Positions 19,410-29,081 are shown, counted from the stretch's first letter. The stretch is DNA of 64,000 nucleotides from an uncultured Pelagibacteraceae bacterium (GCA_902583635.1 CACHWJ010000002.1:1-64000), one strand, 5' to 3'. Translations and numbers: made by a program. Notes: generated from the letters alone by a model not told the origin.

Positions 19410-20542
19410 AAAAAATATTTATACTTACAGGTGAACCCTCAGGTGACAAGCTAGCCTCAACAGTTATAGCAAAGCTTAAAACTAAAAATTCTGAAATCAA
19501 ATATTTATCTGTTGGCGGATCAAATTTGAAAAAGTTAGGTATTAACTCTATTTATGACCTTAAAGAAATAACATATCTTGGATTTACAAGTGTTATTTTA
19601 AATATTTTTAAAATTAGAAAGAAAATTAATGAAGCTGTTAAAGAAATAATAAAATTTAATCCAGATGTTTTATTCAGTGTAGATAGCCCTGATTTTACAT
19701 TGAGAGTAGCTGAAAAAGTAAAGAAGATTAAAAGCAATATAAAAACTGTACATTATGTAGCTCCTCAGGTTTGGATTTGGAGAAAAAATAGGGTTAAAAA
19801 AATTAAAAAGTTTATTGATCATATTCTTTTACTATTCAATTTTGAAAAAAAATATTTTGATGAAGAAAATATAAAAAATACTTTTGTAGGACACCCTTTA
19901 ATTGAAACTAAGAATAATCCAAAAACTTTAATTGAGGATTTAATACCAAATCATAAAAAAATAATATCATTATTTCCAGGAAGTAGAAAATCTGAGACAT
20001 TAGTTCTTTTACCAATTTTAATTAGTTTTATAGAGTTAATGAATAAAAAACATAAGGATTATTTTTTTTATTTTCATGCTACTGATGAAAATAAAAATTC
20101 AATTTTAGATATTATTAAGCAAAGAAATATTGAAAATATAGATGTTATATCCGAAGAAAATATTAAATCAGAGGTTTTATCTAGATCTATTTTTGCTGTA
20201 TCAAAATCAGGTACTGTTTCTCTACAAATTTGTAATGCAAATATACCATCTATAATTATTTATAAATTAAGCTTTATTAATTTTATGATATTTAAAATGT
20301 TGGTGAATGTTAAATTTGCAAATATCATTAATATTATCAATAATCGAGAAATAATCCCCGAACTTCTCCAAAACGAATGTAATGCTCAAGAAATTTATAA
20401 AACTGTAATATATTTTTTAAAGAAACCTGACCTTATTAAAAAACAATTAGCTGAATGTAATAAAACTTTAGATGGCATCAGATCAAAGACCTCTTCATCA
20501 GATGAGTCCTCAACAATTCTATTCAATTATCTCGTTCCCTAA
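19406..20542 (+). CDS. lpxB: Lipid-A-disaccharide synthase
   Basis: This glycosyltransferase joins lipid X with UDP-diacylglucosamine. The N-terminus FILTGEPSGDKLAS and the VHYVAPQVWIWRKNR motif are diagnostic, and LFPGSRKSE marks the nucleotide-binding half. It has 378 residues, normal size. It ends the lpx operon and converges with gltX, their 3' coding ends overlapping by 24 nt, so there is no room for a separate intrinsic terminator. Confidence 0.96.
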   Translation: MKKIFILTGEPSGDKLASTVIAKLKTKNSEIKYLSVGGSNLKKLGINSIYDLKEITYLGFTSVILNIFKIRKKINEAVKEIIKFNPDVLFSVDSPDFTLRVAEKVKKIKSNIKTVHYVAPQVWIWRKNRVKKIKKFIDHILLLFNFEKKYFDEENIKNTFVGHPLIETKNNPKTLIEDLIPNHKKIISLFPGSRKSETLVLLPILISFIELMNKKHKDYFFYFHATDENKNSILDIIKQRNIENIDVISEENIKSEVLSRSIFAVSKSGTVSLQICNANIPSIIIYKLSFINFMIFKMLVNVKFANIINIINNREIIPELLQNECNAQEIYKTVIYFLKKPDLIKKQLAECNKTLDGIRSKTSSSDESSTILFNYLVP

Positions 20543-21919
20543 TCTTTGATTTACTTCTTCCTTACCTAAAGAAATTAAAATATCATAGAGGCCTGGTCCA
20601 AATTTAGATCCTGTTAAAATTACTCTTAGAGGCTGCCCTACACCTTTAAAATTAGTCTCATGTTTTTTTATTAAATTATTTACTATTGGCTCCAATATTT
20701 CTCTGTTTAAATTATCTAATGAAGAAATCTCGGTTTTAAATTCTTGAATTATTTTTTTTGCTTTATTATCAATTAACTTCATATCATCTGGATTAAAATT
20801 GATTTTATCTAGGATTATATATTTTGCGTTGTTGAATATATCTTCTAATGTTTTTGCCTTATTTTTTAAAAATGAAAGTGAGTTTTTTATTTTTTCCTCT
20901 TTTTCAGGTTTAATTTTTTCTTTGTAAATCTCACAATATTCAATCAAGCTTTTGAAAAGCTGCTGTTCATCAATAGTTTTAATATAGTGCTCGTTCAGTG
21001 ACAAAATACGGCTCATATCAAGTTTTGAAGGTGACTTTCCAATTCCCTCTAAATTAAAATATTTAATACTTTCATCTAAGGTAAATATTTCTTTATCTTG
21101 ATAGGACCAACCTAGTCTTAACAAGTAGTTCCTTAAAGCATCTGGCATAATTCCAATTTTTGAATAGTCATCCAATGTAGAAGCATTATCTCTTTTAGAT
21201 AGCTTTTTACCCTCAATTGTATGGATTAAAGGTATATGTGCAAAACTTGGAACTTCCCAACCCATAGCCAGATAAATCTGAATTTGTTTAAAAGTATTTA
21301 TTTTATGATCATCACCTCTAATAATGTGTGTCATTCCCATTTGATAGTCATCCACAGTTGCTGAAAGGTTATATGTAGGAGTTCCGTCATTTCTTAATAT
21401 AATAAAATCCTCAATTGTATTATTTTCAATCTCCACATCACCTTGCACCAAGTCTTTTAATACAGAACTTCCTTCAATTTTACTTTTAAATCTAATTACT
21501 GGCTTAATATCTTTAGGAATATCTTTTTCATCTGCATCTCTCCACTTTCTATTATAGATATAAGGTAATTTTTTTTGTCTAGCTCTCTTTTTTTGTTCTT
21601 CAATCTCTTCACTGGAACAATAGCATTTATATGCGTTTCCATTATTTAATAATTCATTTGCAACTTTAATATGGTCGTTAATTTTTGTTGATTGTATATA
21701 TTCATCTCCATCATGTTCTATTCCAATCCACTTTAAAGAATTTATAATCTGATCTTTATGCTCATCTTTAGATCTTTCCTTATCAGTATCTTCAATTCTT
21801 AGGTGAAATGCACCTTTTTGATTTTTTGAATAAAGCCAATTAAACAACGCCGTTCTTACACCTCCAATATGAAGAGCTCCAGTAGGTGAGGGAGCAAAAC
21901 GAGTTGCTACTTTTGACAT
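20519..21919 (-). CDS. gltX: Glutamyl-tRNA synthetase
   Basis: This class I synthetase has the HIGH-type motif PSPTGALHIGGVRTA near the N-terminus and the KMSKS-type motif as KKLSKRD (about residues 237-243). It has 466 residues with a helical anticodon-binding C-terminal half. It charges tRNA-Glu, possibly also tRNA-Gln for later amidation. I start at the ATG at 21919, not the TTG one codon upstream. It follows lexA by 22 nt on the same strand and overlaps lpxB at its 3' end. Confidence 0.97.
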   Translation of the reverse strand: MSKVATRFAPSPTGALHIGGVRTALFNWLYSKNQKGAFHLRIEDTDKERSKDEHKDQIINSLKWIGIEHDGDEYIQSTKINDHIKVANELLNNGNAYKCYCSSEEIEEQKKRARQKKLPYIYNRKWRDADEKDIPKDIKPVIRFKSKIEGSSVLKDLVQGDVEIENNTIEDFIILRNDGTPTYNLSATVDDYQMGMTHIIRGDDHKINTFKQIQIYLAMGWEVPSFAHIPLIHTIEGKKLSKRDNASTLDDYSKIGIMPDALRNYLLRLGWSYQDKEIFTLDESIKYFNLEGIGKSPSKLDMSRILSLNEHYIKTIDEQQLFKSLIEYCEIYKEKIKPEKEEKIKNSLSFLKNKAKTLEDIFNNAKYIILDKINFNPDDMKLIDNKAKKIIQEFKTEISSLDNLNREILEPIVNNLIKKHETNFKGVGQPLRVILTGSKFGPGLYDILISLGKEEVNQRLGNEIIE

Positions 21920-21941
21920 CAATGATGTTTAGACTATTTTT

Positions 21942-22619
21942 TTAGAAGTTTCTATATAAAGATACTAAAACACCCTGGACTTTAACTCTATCAGGTCCAA
22001 AAATTTTAGTTTCGTAGTTTCTATTTGCACTTTCTAAAGCGACAACTTTACCTTTTTTACGAATTCTTTTAAGCATTGCTTCATGTTCATCAATCAAAGC
22101 AACTACAATCTTTCCATTATCTGCAGTATCTGTTCTTCTAATAATTACTGTATCGCCCTCATGAATACCAGCTTCTATCATAGAGTCACCTTGAACTTTT
22201 AAACCAAAGTAATCACCATTTTTTTCTAAATTATTTGGTAAAGGTATTCTAGCAACTTCATTCTGGATTGCTTCAACCGGTGTTCCTGCAGCAATTTTAC
22301 CAAGAACTGGTACTTCTACTTCATCAGAAGGTACTTGTTCTTCGTCTAAACCACCTTTTATAACGCTTGGTGAAAAATTATTGTAAATATCGTTTGCAGA
22401 GGCAGTTTCAGGAAGCTTTATTACCTCTAAAGCTCTTGCTTTATGAGCTAGTCTCTTTATAAAACCTCTTTCTTCTAAAGCACTTATCAATCTATGTATT
22501 CCTGATTTAGATTTTAAATTCAGTGATTGTTTCATCTCTTCATACGAAGGAGAAACACCAGAGCTTCTCAACTTCTTGTTGATAAATAAAAGCAGGTTTT
22601 TTTGTTTTTTTGTAAGCAT
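21942..22619 (-). CDS. lexA: LexA SOS repressor
   Basis: This 225-residue protein represses DNA-damage genes until RecA-stimulated self-cleavage. The N-terminal winged helix (LTKKQKNLLLFI...SPSYEEM) is followed by the S24 peptidase domain. The cleavage bond is the Ala-Gly in IAAGTP (111-112), catalytic serine 146 is in GDSMIEAG and lysine 184 in AMLKRI. All key residues are present. A GTTC-N7-GTTC operator lies 25-39 nt upstream, so it is likely autoregulated. Neighbours trpC (upstream) and gltX (downstream) match alphaproteobacterial order. Confidence 0.96.
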   Translation of the reverse strand: MLTKKQKNLLLFINKKLRSSGVSPSYEEMKQSLNLKSKSGIHRLISALEERGFIKRLAHKARALEVIKLPETASANDIYNNFSPSVIKGGLDEEQVPSDEVEVPVLGKIAAGTPVEAIQNEVARIPLPNNLEKNGDYFGLKVQGDSMIEAGIHEGDTVIIRRTDTADNGKIVVALIDEHEAMLKRIRKKGKVVALESANRNYETKIFGPDRVKVQGVLVSLYRNF

Positions 22620-22643
22620 AAGAACAAATATCGTACAAATAAT

Positions 22644-22658
22644 GTTCTATAAAAGTTC
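22644..22658 (-). promoter_or_regulatory. LexA binding site (alphaproteobacterial SOS box)
   Basis: The plus strand reads GTTC (22644-22647), seven bases, GTTC (22655-22658). This is the direct-repeat GTTC-N7-GTTC (GAAC-N7-GAAC on the lexA strand) known as the alphaproteobacterial LexA box, clearly different from the E. coli palindrome. It is 25 nt upstream of the lexA start codon, which fits autorepression. The match is exact; binding is inferred. Confidence 0.85.
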
Positions 22659-22708
22659 TTTTAATTTAACAACATTAAAAAAACTAGCAAAATAGGGGGT
22701 TTTATTGA

Positions 22709-23500
22709 CTATAAAACTGAAAAAATAGAATTTTTATCCAAATTCTTCAAGAGTGATTCACCGATTAAAAAAGTATTAATCGATGTTTTGTTTTTTAAAT
22801 CTAAAAGTTCCTCTTTATTTTTAATTCCACTCTCCGAAATCAAAGGTCCATCATGATTAATTAATACATTATGGATATCATAGGTTGTATTAATATCTGT
22901 CTTAAGTGTTTTTAAATTTCTATTATTTATTCCAATTAAAGCCTCTTTAAAGTTTAAAGCTTTTTTAGCCTCTTCAATAGTATGAACCTCCACAATCACT
23001 GACATTTTGTACTTTAATGCCTCTTCATATAAATCATTTGCTAGATTATCTGATACACCAGCCAAAATAATTAAAATTGCATCTGCTCCATAACTTTTAG
23101 CTAAGGGTATTTGAAATTTATCTATAAAGAAATCTTTACATAAAATTGGTAAGTTAACTTTTTCTTTTATTTTGCTGATATGAATTAGGTTTCCTAAAAA
23201 ATAATCCTCCTCAGTAAGTACAGATAAGCAGGTAACATTATTAGTATTATATGTGTTGGCAATTTCTACTGGATTGTAATTTTGGATAATTACACCAGCG
23301 GAAGGGCTAGCCTTTTTAATTTCGGCAATAATTGATGTTTTATTATTTAGTAAATTAGATTGAATTTTTTCTTTAAAATTCAAGAAAGAATTATTTTTAT
23401 CAATAATATCTGCAAGTGAATTTAAACTTGTTGATTTTTTTAAAATATCAATCTTATCTATTTTTTTTTTAATTATTTCTTCGAGAATATTTTTAGACAT
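22709..23500 (-). CDS. trpC: Indole-3-glycerol phosphate synthase
   Basis: This TIM-barrel enzyme of tryptophan synthesis closes the indole ring from CdRP. Diagnostic stretches are IIAEIKKASPSAGVI, PILCKDFFIDKFQI and LIGINNRNLKTLKTD. The 263-residue length is normal for a monofunctional TrpC. It is the last trp gene of the minus-strand set trpE-trpG-trpD-trpC and overlaps trpD by 8 nt. trpF, trpB and trpA are not in this window. Confidence 0.97.
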   Translation of the reverse strand: MSKNILEEIIKKKIDKIDILKKSTSLNSLADIIDKNNSFLNFKEKIQSNLLNNKTSIIAEIKKASPSAGVIIQNYNPVEIANTYNTNNVTCLSVLTEEDYFLGNLIHISKIKEKVNLPILCKDFFIDKFQIPLAKSYGADAILIILAGVSDNLANDLYEEALKYKMSVIVEVHTIEEAKKALNFKEALIGINNRNLKTLKTDINTTYDIHNVLINHDGPLISESGIKNKEELLDLKNKTSINTFLIGESLLKNLDKNSIFSVL

Positions 23501-24485
23501 TTTGTATTTTTTCTAAATGAATATGCGTTTTTCCTGATAAAATAAATTCTCTACTATAATTGTAAGCATCTAAAAATTCTGAATATTTTTCATTAACAAT
23601 TAAACCTGCTGCAGCATTTAAACAAACTGCTTTTGAGAAATCATTGTCTTTACCTTTAAAAATTTCAATCATCTTACTTGCATTATAGTTTGCGTCATCA
23701 CCAACTAAATTATCAAATTTTTCAGCGTTAATATTTAATACTGTGGGATCAATTATAATTTCAGATATTTCTCCGTTTTTTAATTGTATAACATTTGTCT
23801 TAGCATAAGGTGAAATTTCATCTAGGCCATCTTCACTATTTACAATCCATGCAAATTTAATATTTAAATTTTTAAGCCCTTCAGCAAAAATCATGAGTAA
23901 TTTTTTATCAAAAACACCAACAACTTGTCTATCTACTAAAGCAGGGTTACTTAATGGACCAATCATATTAAATATTGTCCTTCTACCTATTTTCTTTCTT
24001 ACTGGTCCAACAAATCTCATTGCACTATGATAATTAGGAGCAAACATAAAGCCAAAATTGTTATTATTGATCTCTTTTTCTATATCACTTGGTTCAAGGT
24101 CGATTTTAATTTTTAGTGCCTCCAAAACATCTCCTGAACCACACTTAGAAGAGACTGCCTTATTACCATGTTTAGCGACCTTAGTCCCCATACTTGCTAA
24201 AAGTAAAGCTGATGCCGTTGAAATATTCAAGGTATTCATGCCATCACCCCCAGTTCCACAAGTATCAACACAGTTTGTGACTTTTACTCTTTTTGACTTT
24301 TCTCGAAGCACATAAACACCACCAGCAATTTCATCTGACACTTCACCTTTGTCTGAGAGCAAAGTTAAAAAGTCATAAATTTGATCCTCATTGGCCTGTC
24401 CAGTCATAAGTAATTCAAAGGCGGATTTACTTTCCTGAAAAGTAAGATTTTTCTTATTTCTTAATTTTTCTAAAATTTGATCCAT
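23493..24485 (-). CDS. trpD: Anthranilate phosphoribosyltransferase
   Basis: This 330-residue enzyme transfers phosphoribose from PRPP to anthranilate. The PRPP/Mg motif DTCGTGGDGMNTLNIST (from about residue 79), KHGNKAVSSKCGSGDVLEALG-like segment and NMIGPLSNPA are all visible. It lies 4 nt after trpG and overlaps trpC by 8 nt, giving a compact tryptophan operon. Confidence 0.97.
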   Translation of the reverse strand: MDQILEKLRNKKNLTFQESKSAFELLMTGQANEDQIYDFLTLLSDKGEVSDEIAGGVYVLREKSKRVKVTNCVDTCGTGGDGMNTLNISTASALLLASMGTKVAKHGNKAVSSKCGSGDVLEALKIKIDLEPSDIEKEINNNNFGFMFAPNYHSAMRFVGPVRKKIGRRTIFNMIGPLSNPALVDRQVVGVFDKKLLMIFAEGLKNLNIKFAWIVNSEDGLDEISPYAKTNVIQLKNGEISEIIIDPTVLNINAEKFDNLVGDDANYNASKMIEIFKGKDNDFSKAVCLNAAAGLIVNEKYSEFLDAYNYSREFILSGKTHIHLEKIQNV

Positions 24486-24489
24486 TTAA

Positions 24490-25056
24490 CTAATAATTTA
24501 TAAAGTTTTTTAATATTTTTATTCCTAATTTAGTTTTAATACTTTCCGGATGAAATTGTACACCGTGAATATCAAATTCTTTATGTTGCACACCCATTAT
24601 CAAGCCATCCTCTGTTTGTGCTGTAATTTCTAAATTATCAGATAAAGTTTTTTTATCAATTATAAGACTGTGATATCTAGTGGCTTCAAAAGTATTCGGC
24701 AGATTTTTTAAAATTCCAATTTTTTTTGATTTAATCTTACTTATTTTTCCATGCATAAGTTTTTTTGCTTGAATGATCTTTGACCCAAATACCTGTCCAA
24801 TAATTTGATGACCTAGACATACTCCTAAAAAGGGCAATTCTTTATGAAGAGATTTTAAAATATTTATACAATTTCCTGATTGATTTGGATTTCCTGGTCC
24901 TGGAGATATAACAATTTTATTATATTTATTTTTCTTAATATCTTTAGCTGTGATTTTGTCATTTCTAACAACATCTACTTTAACACCTAATGAAGATATA
25001 TAATGATACAAGTTAAAAGTAAAACTATCGTAATTATCTATCAGTAATACTTTCAT
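24490..25056 (-). CDS. trpG: Anthranilate synthase glutamine amidotransferase subunit
   Basis: This class I glutaminase subunit supplies ammonia to TrpE. It has 188 residues with the nucleophile cysteine in LGVCLGHQ and the catalytic His/Glu pair in VQFHPES near the C-terminus. The N-terminus LLIDNYDSFTFNL is characteristic of TrpG/PabA. It overlaps trpE by one base, so it may serve both TrpE and any PabB elsewhere. Confidence 0.96.
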   Translation of the reverse strand: MKVLLIDNYDSFTFNLYHYISSLGVKVDVVRNDKITAKDIKKNKYNKIVISPGPGNPNQSGNCINILKSLHKELPFLGVCLGHQIIGQVFGSKIIQAKKLMHGKISKIKSKKIGILKNLPNTFEATRYHSLIIDKKTLSDNLEITAQTEDGLIMGVQHKEFDIHGVQFHPESIKTKLGIKILKNFINY

Positions 25057-26516
25057 TATCTTAAAGCATTAATTAAAGCCTTAGCTTTATTAACAGTCTC
25101 CTCATATTCGTTTATAGGTTTACTATCAGCGACAATTCCTGCACCGGCTTGTACATAGAATTTTTTATTTTTGGCAACAGCTGTTCTTAAAGCAATACAA
25201 GTATCAAATTCACCGTTTGCAGAAAAATAACCTATGCCACCTGCATAAACCTTTCTCCTCGTCGTTTCTAATTCATCAATAATTTCCATAGCTCTTATTT
25301 TTGGAGCACCAGACACTGTTCCGGCAGGAAATCCAGCTAGTAAGGATTTAAACTTGGAGAACTTTTTATTATAATCACCAATTACATTAGATACTATATG
25401 CATCACATGTGAATATCTCTCTATAATAAAGCTCTCAGTTACTTTGACAGAATTTACTTTTGATACCTTGCCGGCATCATTTCTCCCTAAATCTAAAAGC
25501 ATTAAATGTTCAGAGAGTTCTTTTTTATCTTTTAATAAATCTTTCTCGTAATAAATATCTTCTTTTAATGTTTTACCTCTTGGTCTTGTCCCTGCAATTG
25601 GCCTTACAGTAATTTTATTATTTCTTAATCTCACTAAAATTTCTGGACTAGCACCAATTATTTGGAAATCGTTAAAATTAAAGAAAAACATGAAAGGAGA
25701 GGGGTTAGTTACTCTTAATTTTTTATAAATATCTATTGGTTTTTTTGTTAATTTAGCCTCAAACCTTTGGCTTAAAACCACTTGAAAAATATCACCAATT
25801 TTGATGTATTTTTTTGCCTTATTAACCATATTTAAAAATTTACTTTTAGAAGTGTTAGATTTAACTTTAATATTATTTAATTTTTCTTTGAGTGGTTTAT
25901 TTAAATTTTTAATTGAGGATTGAATTAATAGTTTAAAAAGATCAGATTTAATCTCACTAAATTTATTTTCATAGTTAGTTATTTTTTCATCTTTAAAAAT
26001 ATTACTTATATAAAATATTTCTTTTTTTAAATTATCATGAATAACTAATGTTCTAGGACGCAGAAGTCTAACATCTGGTATATTCAAATCATTTTTGCAA
26101 CTGTTTGGTATTTTTTCAATATATCTAATAGAGTCGTAAGAAAAGTATCCAGAAATTAATGAGCATATTTTTGGCAAATTTTTTGGGGTCTCAAATTTAA
26201 ACTCCTCGATTATTTTCTCTATTAATTGATCTGGCTTATCCTTCAGTTTTATCTTTTTATTATTTTTGATTAGATAAGAGCTTTGATTATTAAACTCCCA
26301 AATTTTATCAGGGTTTTTTCCAAATATTGTGTATCTACCTTTGATTTTACCCTTTTCAACAGACTCAAATATAAAACTATTTTTTTCGTTTAAAAAATTA
26401 TCGATTAAATTTAATATTTCCTCATCATTCTTAACTTTTTTTGAGGTATATATTATTTGATTTTTTTTGCTTCTATGTCGAAACTTGAAGTCCTTGAAGC
26501 TTCGATTAATGATCAT
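25056..26516 (-). CDS. trpE: Anthranilate synthase component I
   Basis: This 486-residue chorismate-utilising enzyme makes anthranilate from chorismate with TrpG. The C-terminal catalytic domain shows FQVVLSQRFE, PIAGTRPRGKT, SGAPKIRAMEII and YAGGIGYFSANGEFDTCIALRT. The N-terminal regulatory part retains FIFESVEKGKIKGRY, like the (L)LES tryptophan-binding motif, so feedback inhibition is plausible. Its ATG overlaps the ppiD-like stop in ATGA, coupling it to a periplasmic folding factor. Confidence 0.96.
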   Translation of the reverse strand: MIINRSFKDFKFRHRSKKNQIIYTSKKVKNDEEILNLIDNFLNEKNSFIFESVEKGKIKGRYTIFGKNPDKIWEFNNQSSYLIKNNKKIKLKDKPDQLIEKIIEEFKFETPKNLPKICSLISGYFSYDSIRYIEKIPNSCKNDLNIPDVRLLRPRTLVIHDNLKKEIFYISNIFKDEKITNYENKFSEIKSDLFKLLIQSSIKNLNKPLKEKLNNIKVKSNTSKSKFLNMVNKAKKYIKIGDIFQVVLSQRFEAKLTKKPIDIYKKLRVTNPSPFMFFFNFNDFQIIGASPEILVRLRNNKITVRPIAGTRPRGKTLKEDIYYEKDLLKDKKELSEHLMLLDLGRNDAGKVSKVNSVKVTESFIIERYSHVMHIVSNVIGDYNKKFSKFKSLLAGFPAGTVSGAPKIRAMEIIDELETTRRKVYAGGIGYFSANGEFDTCIALRTAVAKNKKFYVQAGAGIVADSKPINEYEETVNKAKALINALR

Positions 26517-27934
26517 TTGAAGTAATTTTTAACTCTATCAACAGATTTTTGATTAACTTTAACTTGGTATTTATTGTTTAATAATTGATCATATGATTGT
26601 AAAATACTTTTACGGTTTTCAGTATTTTGATTTTTTACAAATTGAACATAATTTTCATCAGATTTATTAAAAAAATTTTTCTTAGAATCTGCAATTTTAA
26701 CTAAAAAAATGTTATTATCTTTGTCATTAATTAAAGTGAAAGAGTTTACAGTTAAGGTGTACAGCATTTTAACCGAATTTATCTCAAACATTGCATCATC
26801 AGTAATATTTTTAATTTCTGCTTTTAATAAATTATCACTTCCTAAATCTTCAAATTTACTATTATTAAATTGTTTGCTTTGAATTTCTTCTAAGATTTTT
26901 CTGTTAAAATCAAATTTACCTTTTTGATAAATTAACTCTATAAGCTCACCTTTAGTTTTATCATCAGTTAAATTTGGACTTTTATTGTATTCTTTATTGA
27001 CGTTGTACAATAAGAAATTATCTCCATTTTCAATTAAGTTTAATTTTGATGACTTATTTTGATAGATTAAACTTTCACTAGTTTGAGCTTCTGATGTTGG
27101 AGCATATTCAATTATTTCTTTAACTTCGACATTTATATTCTCTAAAATGGTTTCAAAATCTGCTCCTTCTGAGATTTGGTTTTCAATTTTATCAACCTCA
27201 TCAAAAAATTCTTGATTAAATTCCTCAATTCCAATTAAATTTTTAGGATTTAAAACAACATATTTAAAATCTATGTATTCTCTTTTTAGTTGGTCTTCAT
27301 TTTCTTTAATAAATACTTCAAGATCCTGATCTGTGTATTCATCTTTTTCTTTATAAAGCCCTTCCATATTGAAGTACTCAACATTTAATGTTTTGTTGTT
27401 TTCTTCATATTTTTTCTCAATTAAAAAATTAGGTGTTATTGTTCCAGCACCTATGATGTCAAATAGGTGTTTCTGTAATTCTCTATTTTTTAATTTTAAC
27501 TCAAACATGGGTGCTGATAAATTACTTGATAGCAAAAATTTTTCATATTTTACTCTTTGAAAAACGCCATCTTCGTCTTGAAAATTTTTGTTGTCTTTAA
27601 TTGTTTTGAGTATTGTTCTTTCACTGATTGAAAGAGCAAAGTCTTTTACCTCGAGATCAATTAATGTAGTTGAAATCAAACCTGATAATAATTCTTCAAT
27701 TATATTATTATCCAAATTGGTTCTAATAGCATCAAGTGATATGCCACTTTGATTCACATAATCCATAAAATCTTGGGTGGTTACGTTTGTTTTATTTATT
27801 TTTGCTATATTGTTTTGATTATTTGTGCTGAAGCCACCACCAAATCCACCGAAACCAAATGCAATAATAATCACTATGATTAGGATCAAACCACCTAATT
27901 TTTTTCCACCAAAATTTTTTAAAGTTTCTAACAT
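26513..27934 (-). CDS. ppiD: PpiD/SurA-N domain membrane-anchored periplasmic folding factor
   Basis: This protein has one N-terminal helix (about residues 15-32, followed by the glycine-rich GFGGFGGGF), then a SurA-like chaperone region and a long charged periplasmic part. PpiD proteins are anchored at the Sec exit and assist secreted proteins. At 473 residues it is much shorter than the roughly 620-residue family, and I see no clear parvulin (PpiC) signature, so isomerase activity is doubtful. I use the ATG at 27934 (MLETLKNFGG), as in relatives, not the longer ORF. It is divergent from tpiA and overlaps trpE by 4 nt. Confidence 0.8.
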   Translation of the reverse strand: MLETLKNFGGKKLGGLILIIVIIIAFGFGGFGGGFSTNNQNNIAKINKTNVTTQDFMDYVNQSGISLDAIRTNLDNNIIEELLSGLISTTLIDLEVKDFALSISERTILKTIKDNKNFQDEDGVFQRVKYEKFLLSSNLSAPMFELKLKNRELQKHLFDIIGAGTITPNFLIEKKYEENNKTLNVEYFNMEGLYKEKDEYTDQDLEVFIKENEDQLKREYIDFKYVVLNPKNLIGIEEFNQEFFDEVDKIENQISEGADFETILENINVEVKEIIEYAPTSEAQTSESLIYQNKSSKLNLIENGDNFLLYNVNKEYNKSPNLTDDKTKGELIELIYQKGKFDFNRKILEEIQSKQFNNSKFEDLGSDNLLKAEIKNITDDAMFEINSVKMLYTLTVNSFTLINDKDNNIFLVKIADSKKNFFNKSDENYVQFVKNQNTENRKSILQSYDQLLNNKYQVKVNQKSVDRVKNYFK

Positions 27935-27990
27935 AAAGCCAATAATATATTGATCTGTAAAAAACAAATCTATAGATTAAAAATTCAATT

Positions 27991-28731
27991 ATGACAAATA
28001 AATATCTATATTTTGTAGCTAATTGGAAAATGTACGGTGACTTAAAAGCACTTAATTCGCTGGATAAAGTAATTAAATTTTCTAAGAGTGTAAAACAGAA
28101 AAAAATAAAGTTAATTTATTGCCCACCTAGCACATTAATTAATTCTTTATCTAATAAATTGAAAAAAACAAAAATTGAAGTGGGTGCTCAAAATTCTCAC
28201 GAGAGCGATAAATATGGTGCGTTCACTGGTCAGATAAATTCTAAAATGTTAAAAAATGTTGGAGCACGATATGTTATATTGGGTCACTCAGAGAATAGGC
28301 AGTTAGGTGAAGATAATAAAAAAATAAATTCTAAAATTAAAAGTGCATTAAAATCAGGTTTGAAAATTATTTTTTGTATTGGGGAAACATTAAAAGAGAA
28401 AAGAAATAAAAAAACAAATCAGGTTTTAAGTAATCAAATTAAGATGGGTCTAAAATTAATTCAAAAAAAATCGAGTATAATAATTGCTTATGAACCAGTC
28501 TGGTCGATTGGTACTGGTTTAATTCCAAAGTCAAAAGACTTGAAAAAATCAATTTCATTTATTAAAAAAAAATTAGGCAAAAAACCTTATAAAATTTTGT
28601 ATGGAGGCTCTGTAAATAGTGACAACATCAAACAATTGAAAAATATTAATACCATTGATGGTTTTTTAATAGGTGGAGCCTCTCAAGATCCAAAGAAATT
28701 TATTGATATAATTAAAAAAACCATTAATTAG
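27991..28731 (+). CDS. tpiA: Triosephosphate isomerase
   Basis: This 246-residue TIM barrel interconverts DHAP and glyceraldehyde 3-phosphate. Active-site lysine is in VANWKMYGD, histidine in ILGHSENRQ and glutamate in IAYEPVWSIGTG; the phosphate loop GGSV is present. It begins a plus-strand run tpiA-secG-pyrG-kdsA-eno, divergent from the ppiD-trp operon, a conserved alphaproteobacterial arrangement. Confidence 0.97.
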   Translation: MTNKYLYFVANWKMYGDLKALNSLDKVIKFSKSVKQKKIKLIYCPPSTLINSLSNKLKKTKIEVGAQNSHESDKYGAFTGQINSKMLKNVGARYVILGHSENRQLGEDNKKINSKIKSALKSGLKIIFCIGETLKEKRNKKTNQVLSNQIKMGLKLIQKKSSIIIAYEPVWSIGTGLIPKSKDLKKSISFIKKKLGKKPYKILYGGSVNSDNIKQLKNINTIDGFLIGGASQDPKKFIDIIKKTIN

Positions 28732-28737
28732 ATCGCC

Positions 28738-29037
28738 ATGGAAACTATATTATTAGTAATCAACATCATACTTGCAGTTATTTTGGTATTACTAGTTTTA
28801 ATACAGAAATCTGAAGGTGGTGCATTAGGAATAGGTGTATCACAAGAAAACTTTATGCTATCAAGATCAGCTGGAAGTTTCATGACCAAAGCCACAGCAA
28901 TTGTTGCAACTTTATTTATTATTTGTAGCTTAGCACTTACAATTATTTCAAGAGCCGAACTAACTCCCACAAGCTCTGTTTTAGATACAGTTGATGAAAA
29001 AACTGAAGATACTCCTTCAATTCCAGAAAATAATTAA
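28738..29037 (+). CDS. secG: Protein translocase subunit SecG
   Basis: This is a 99-residue inner-membrane subunit of the SecYEG channel. It has two transmembrane helices (about 3-22 and 48-69) separated by the family loop QKSEGGALGIGVSQ...FM-SRSAGSF. An acidic, proline-containing tail follows. Location 6 nt after tpiA and before pyrG is the canonical synteny. The shadow ORF on the opposite strand is discarded. Confidence 0.93.
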   Translation: METILLVINIILAVILVLLVLIQKSEGGALGIGVSQENFMLSRSAGSFMTKATAIVATLFIICSLALTIISRAELTPTSSVLDTVDEKTEDTPSIPENN

Positions 29038-29081
29038 TTAATACTTTTCAATCTCTTTTTTATTCGCTATAAGATAATTCC

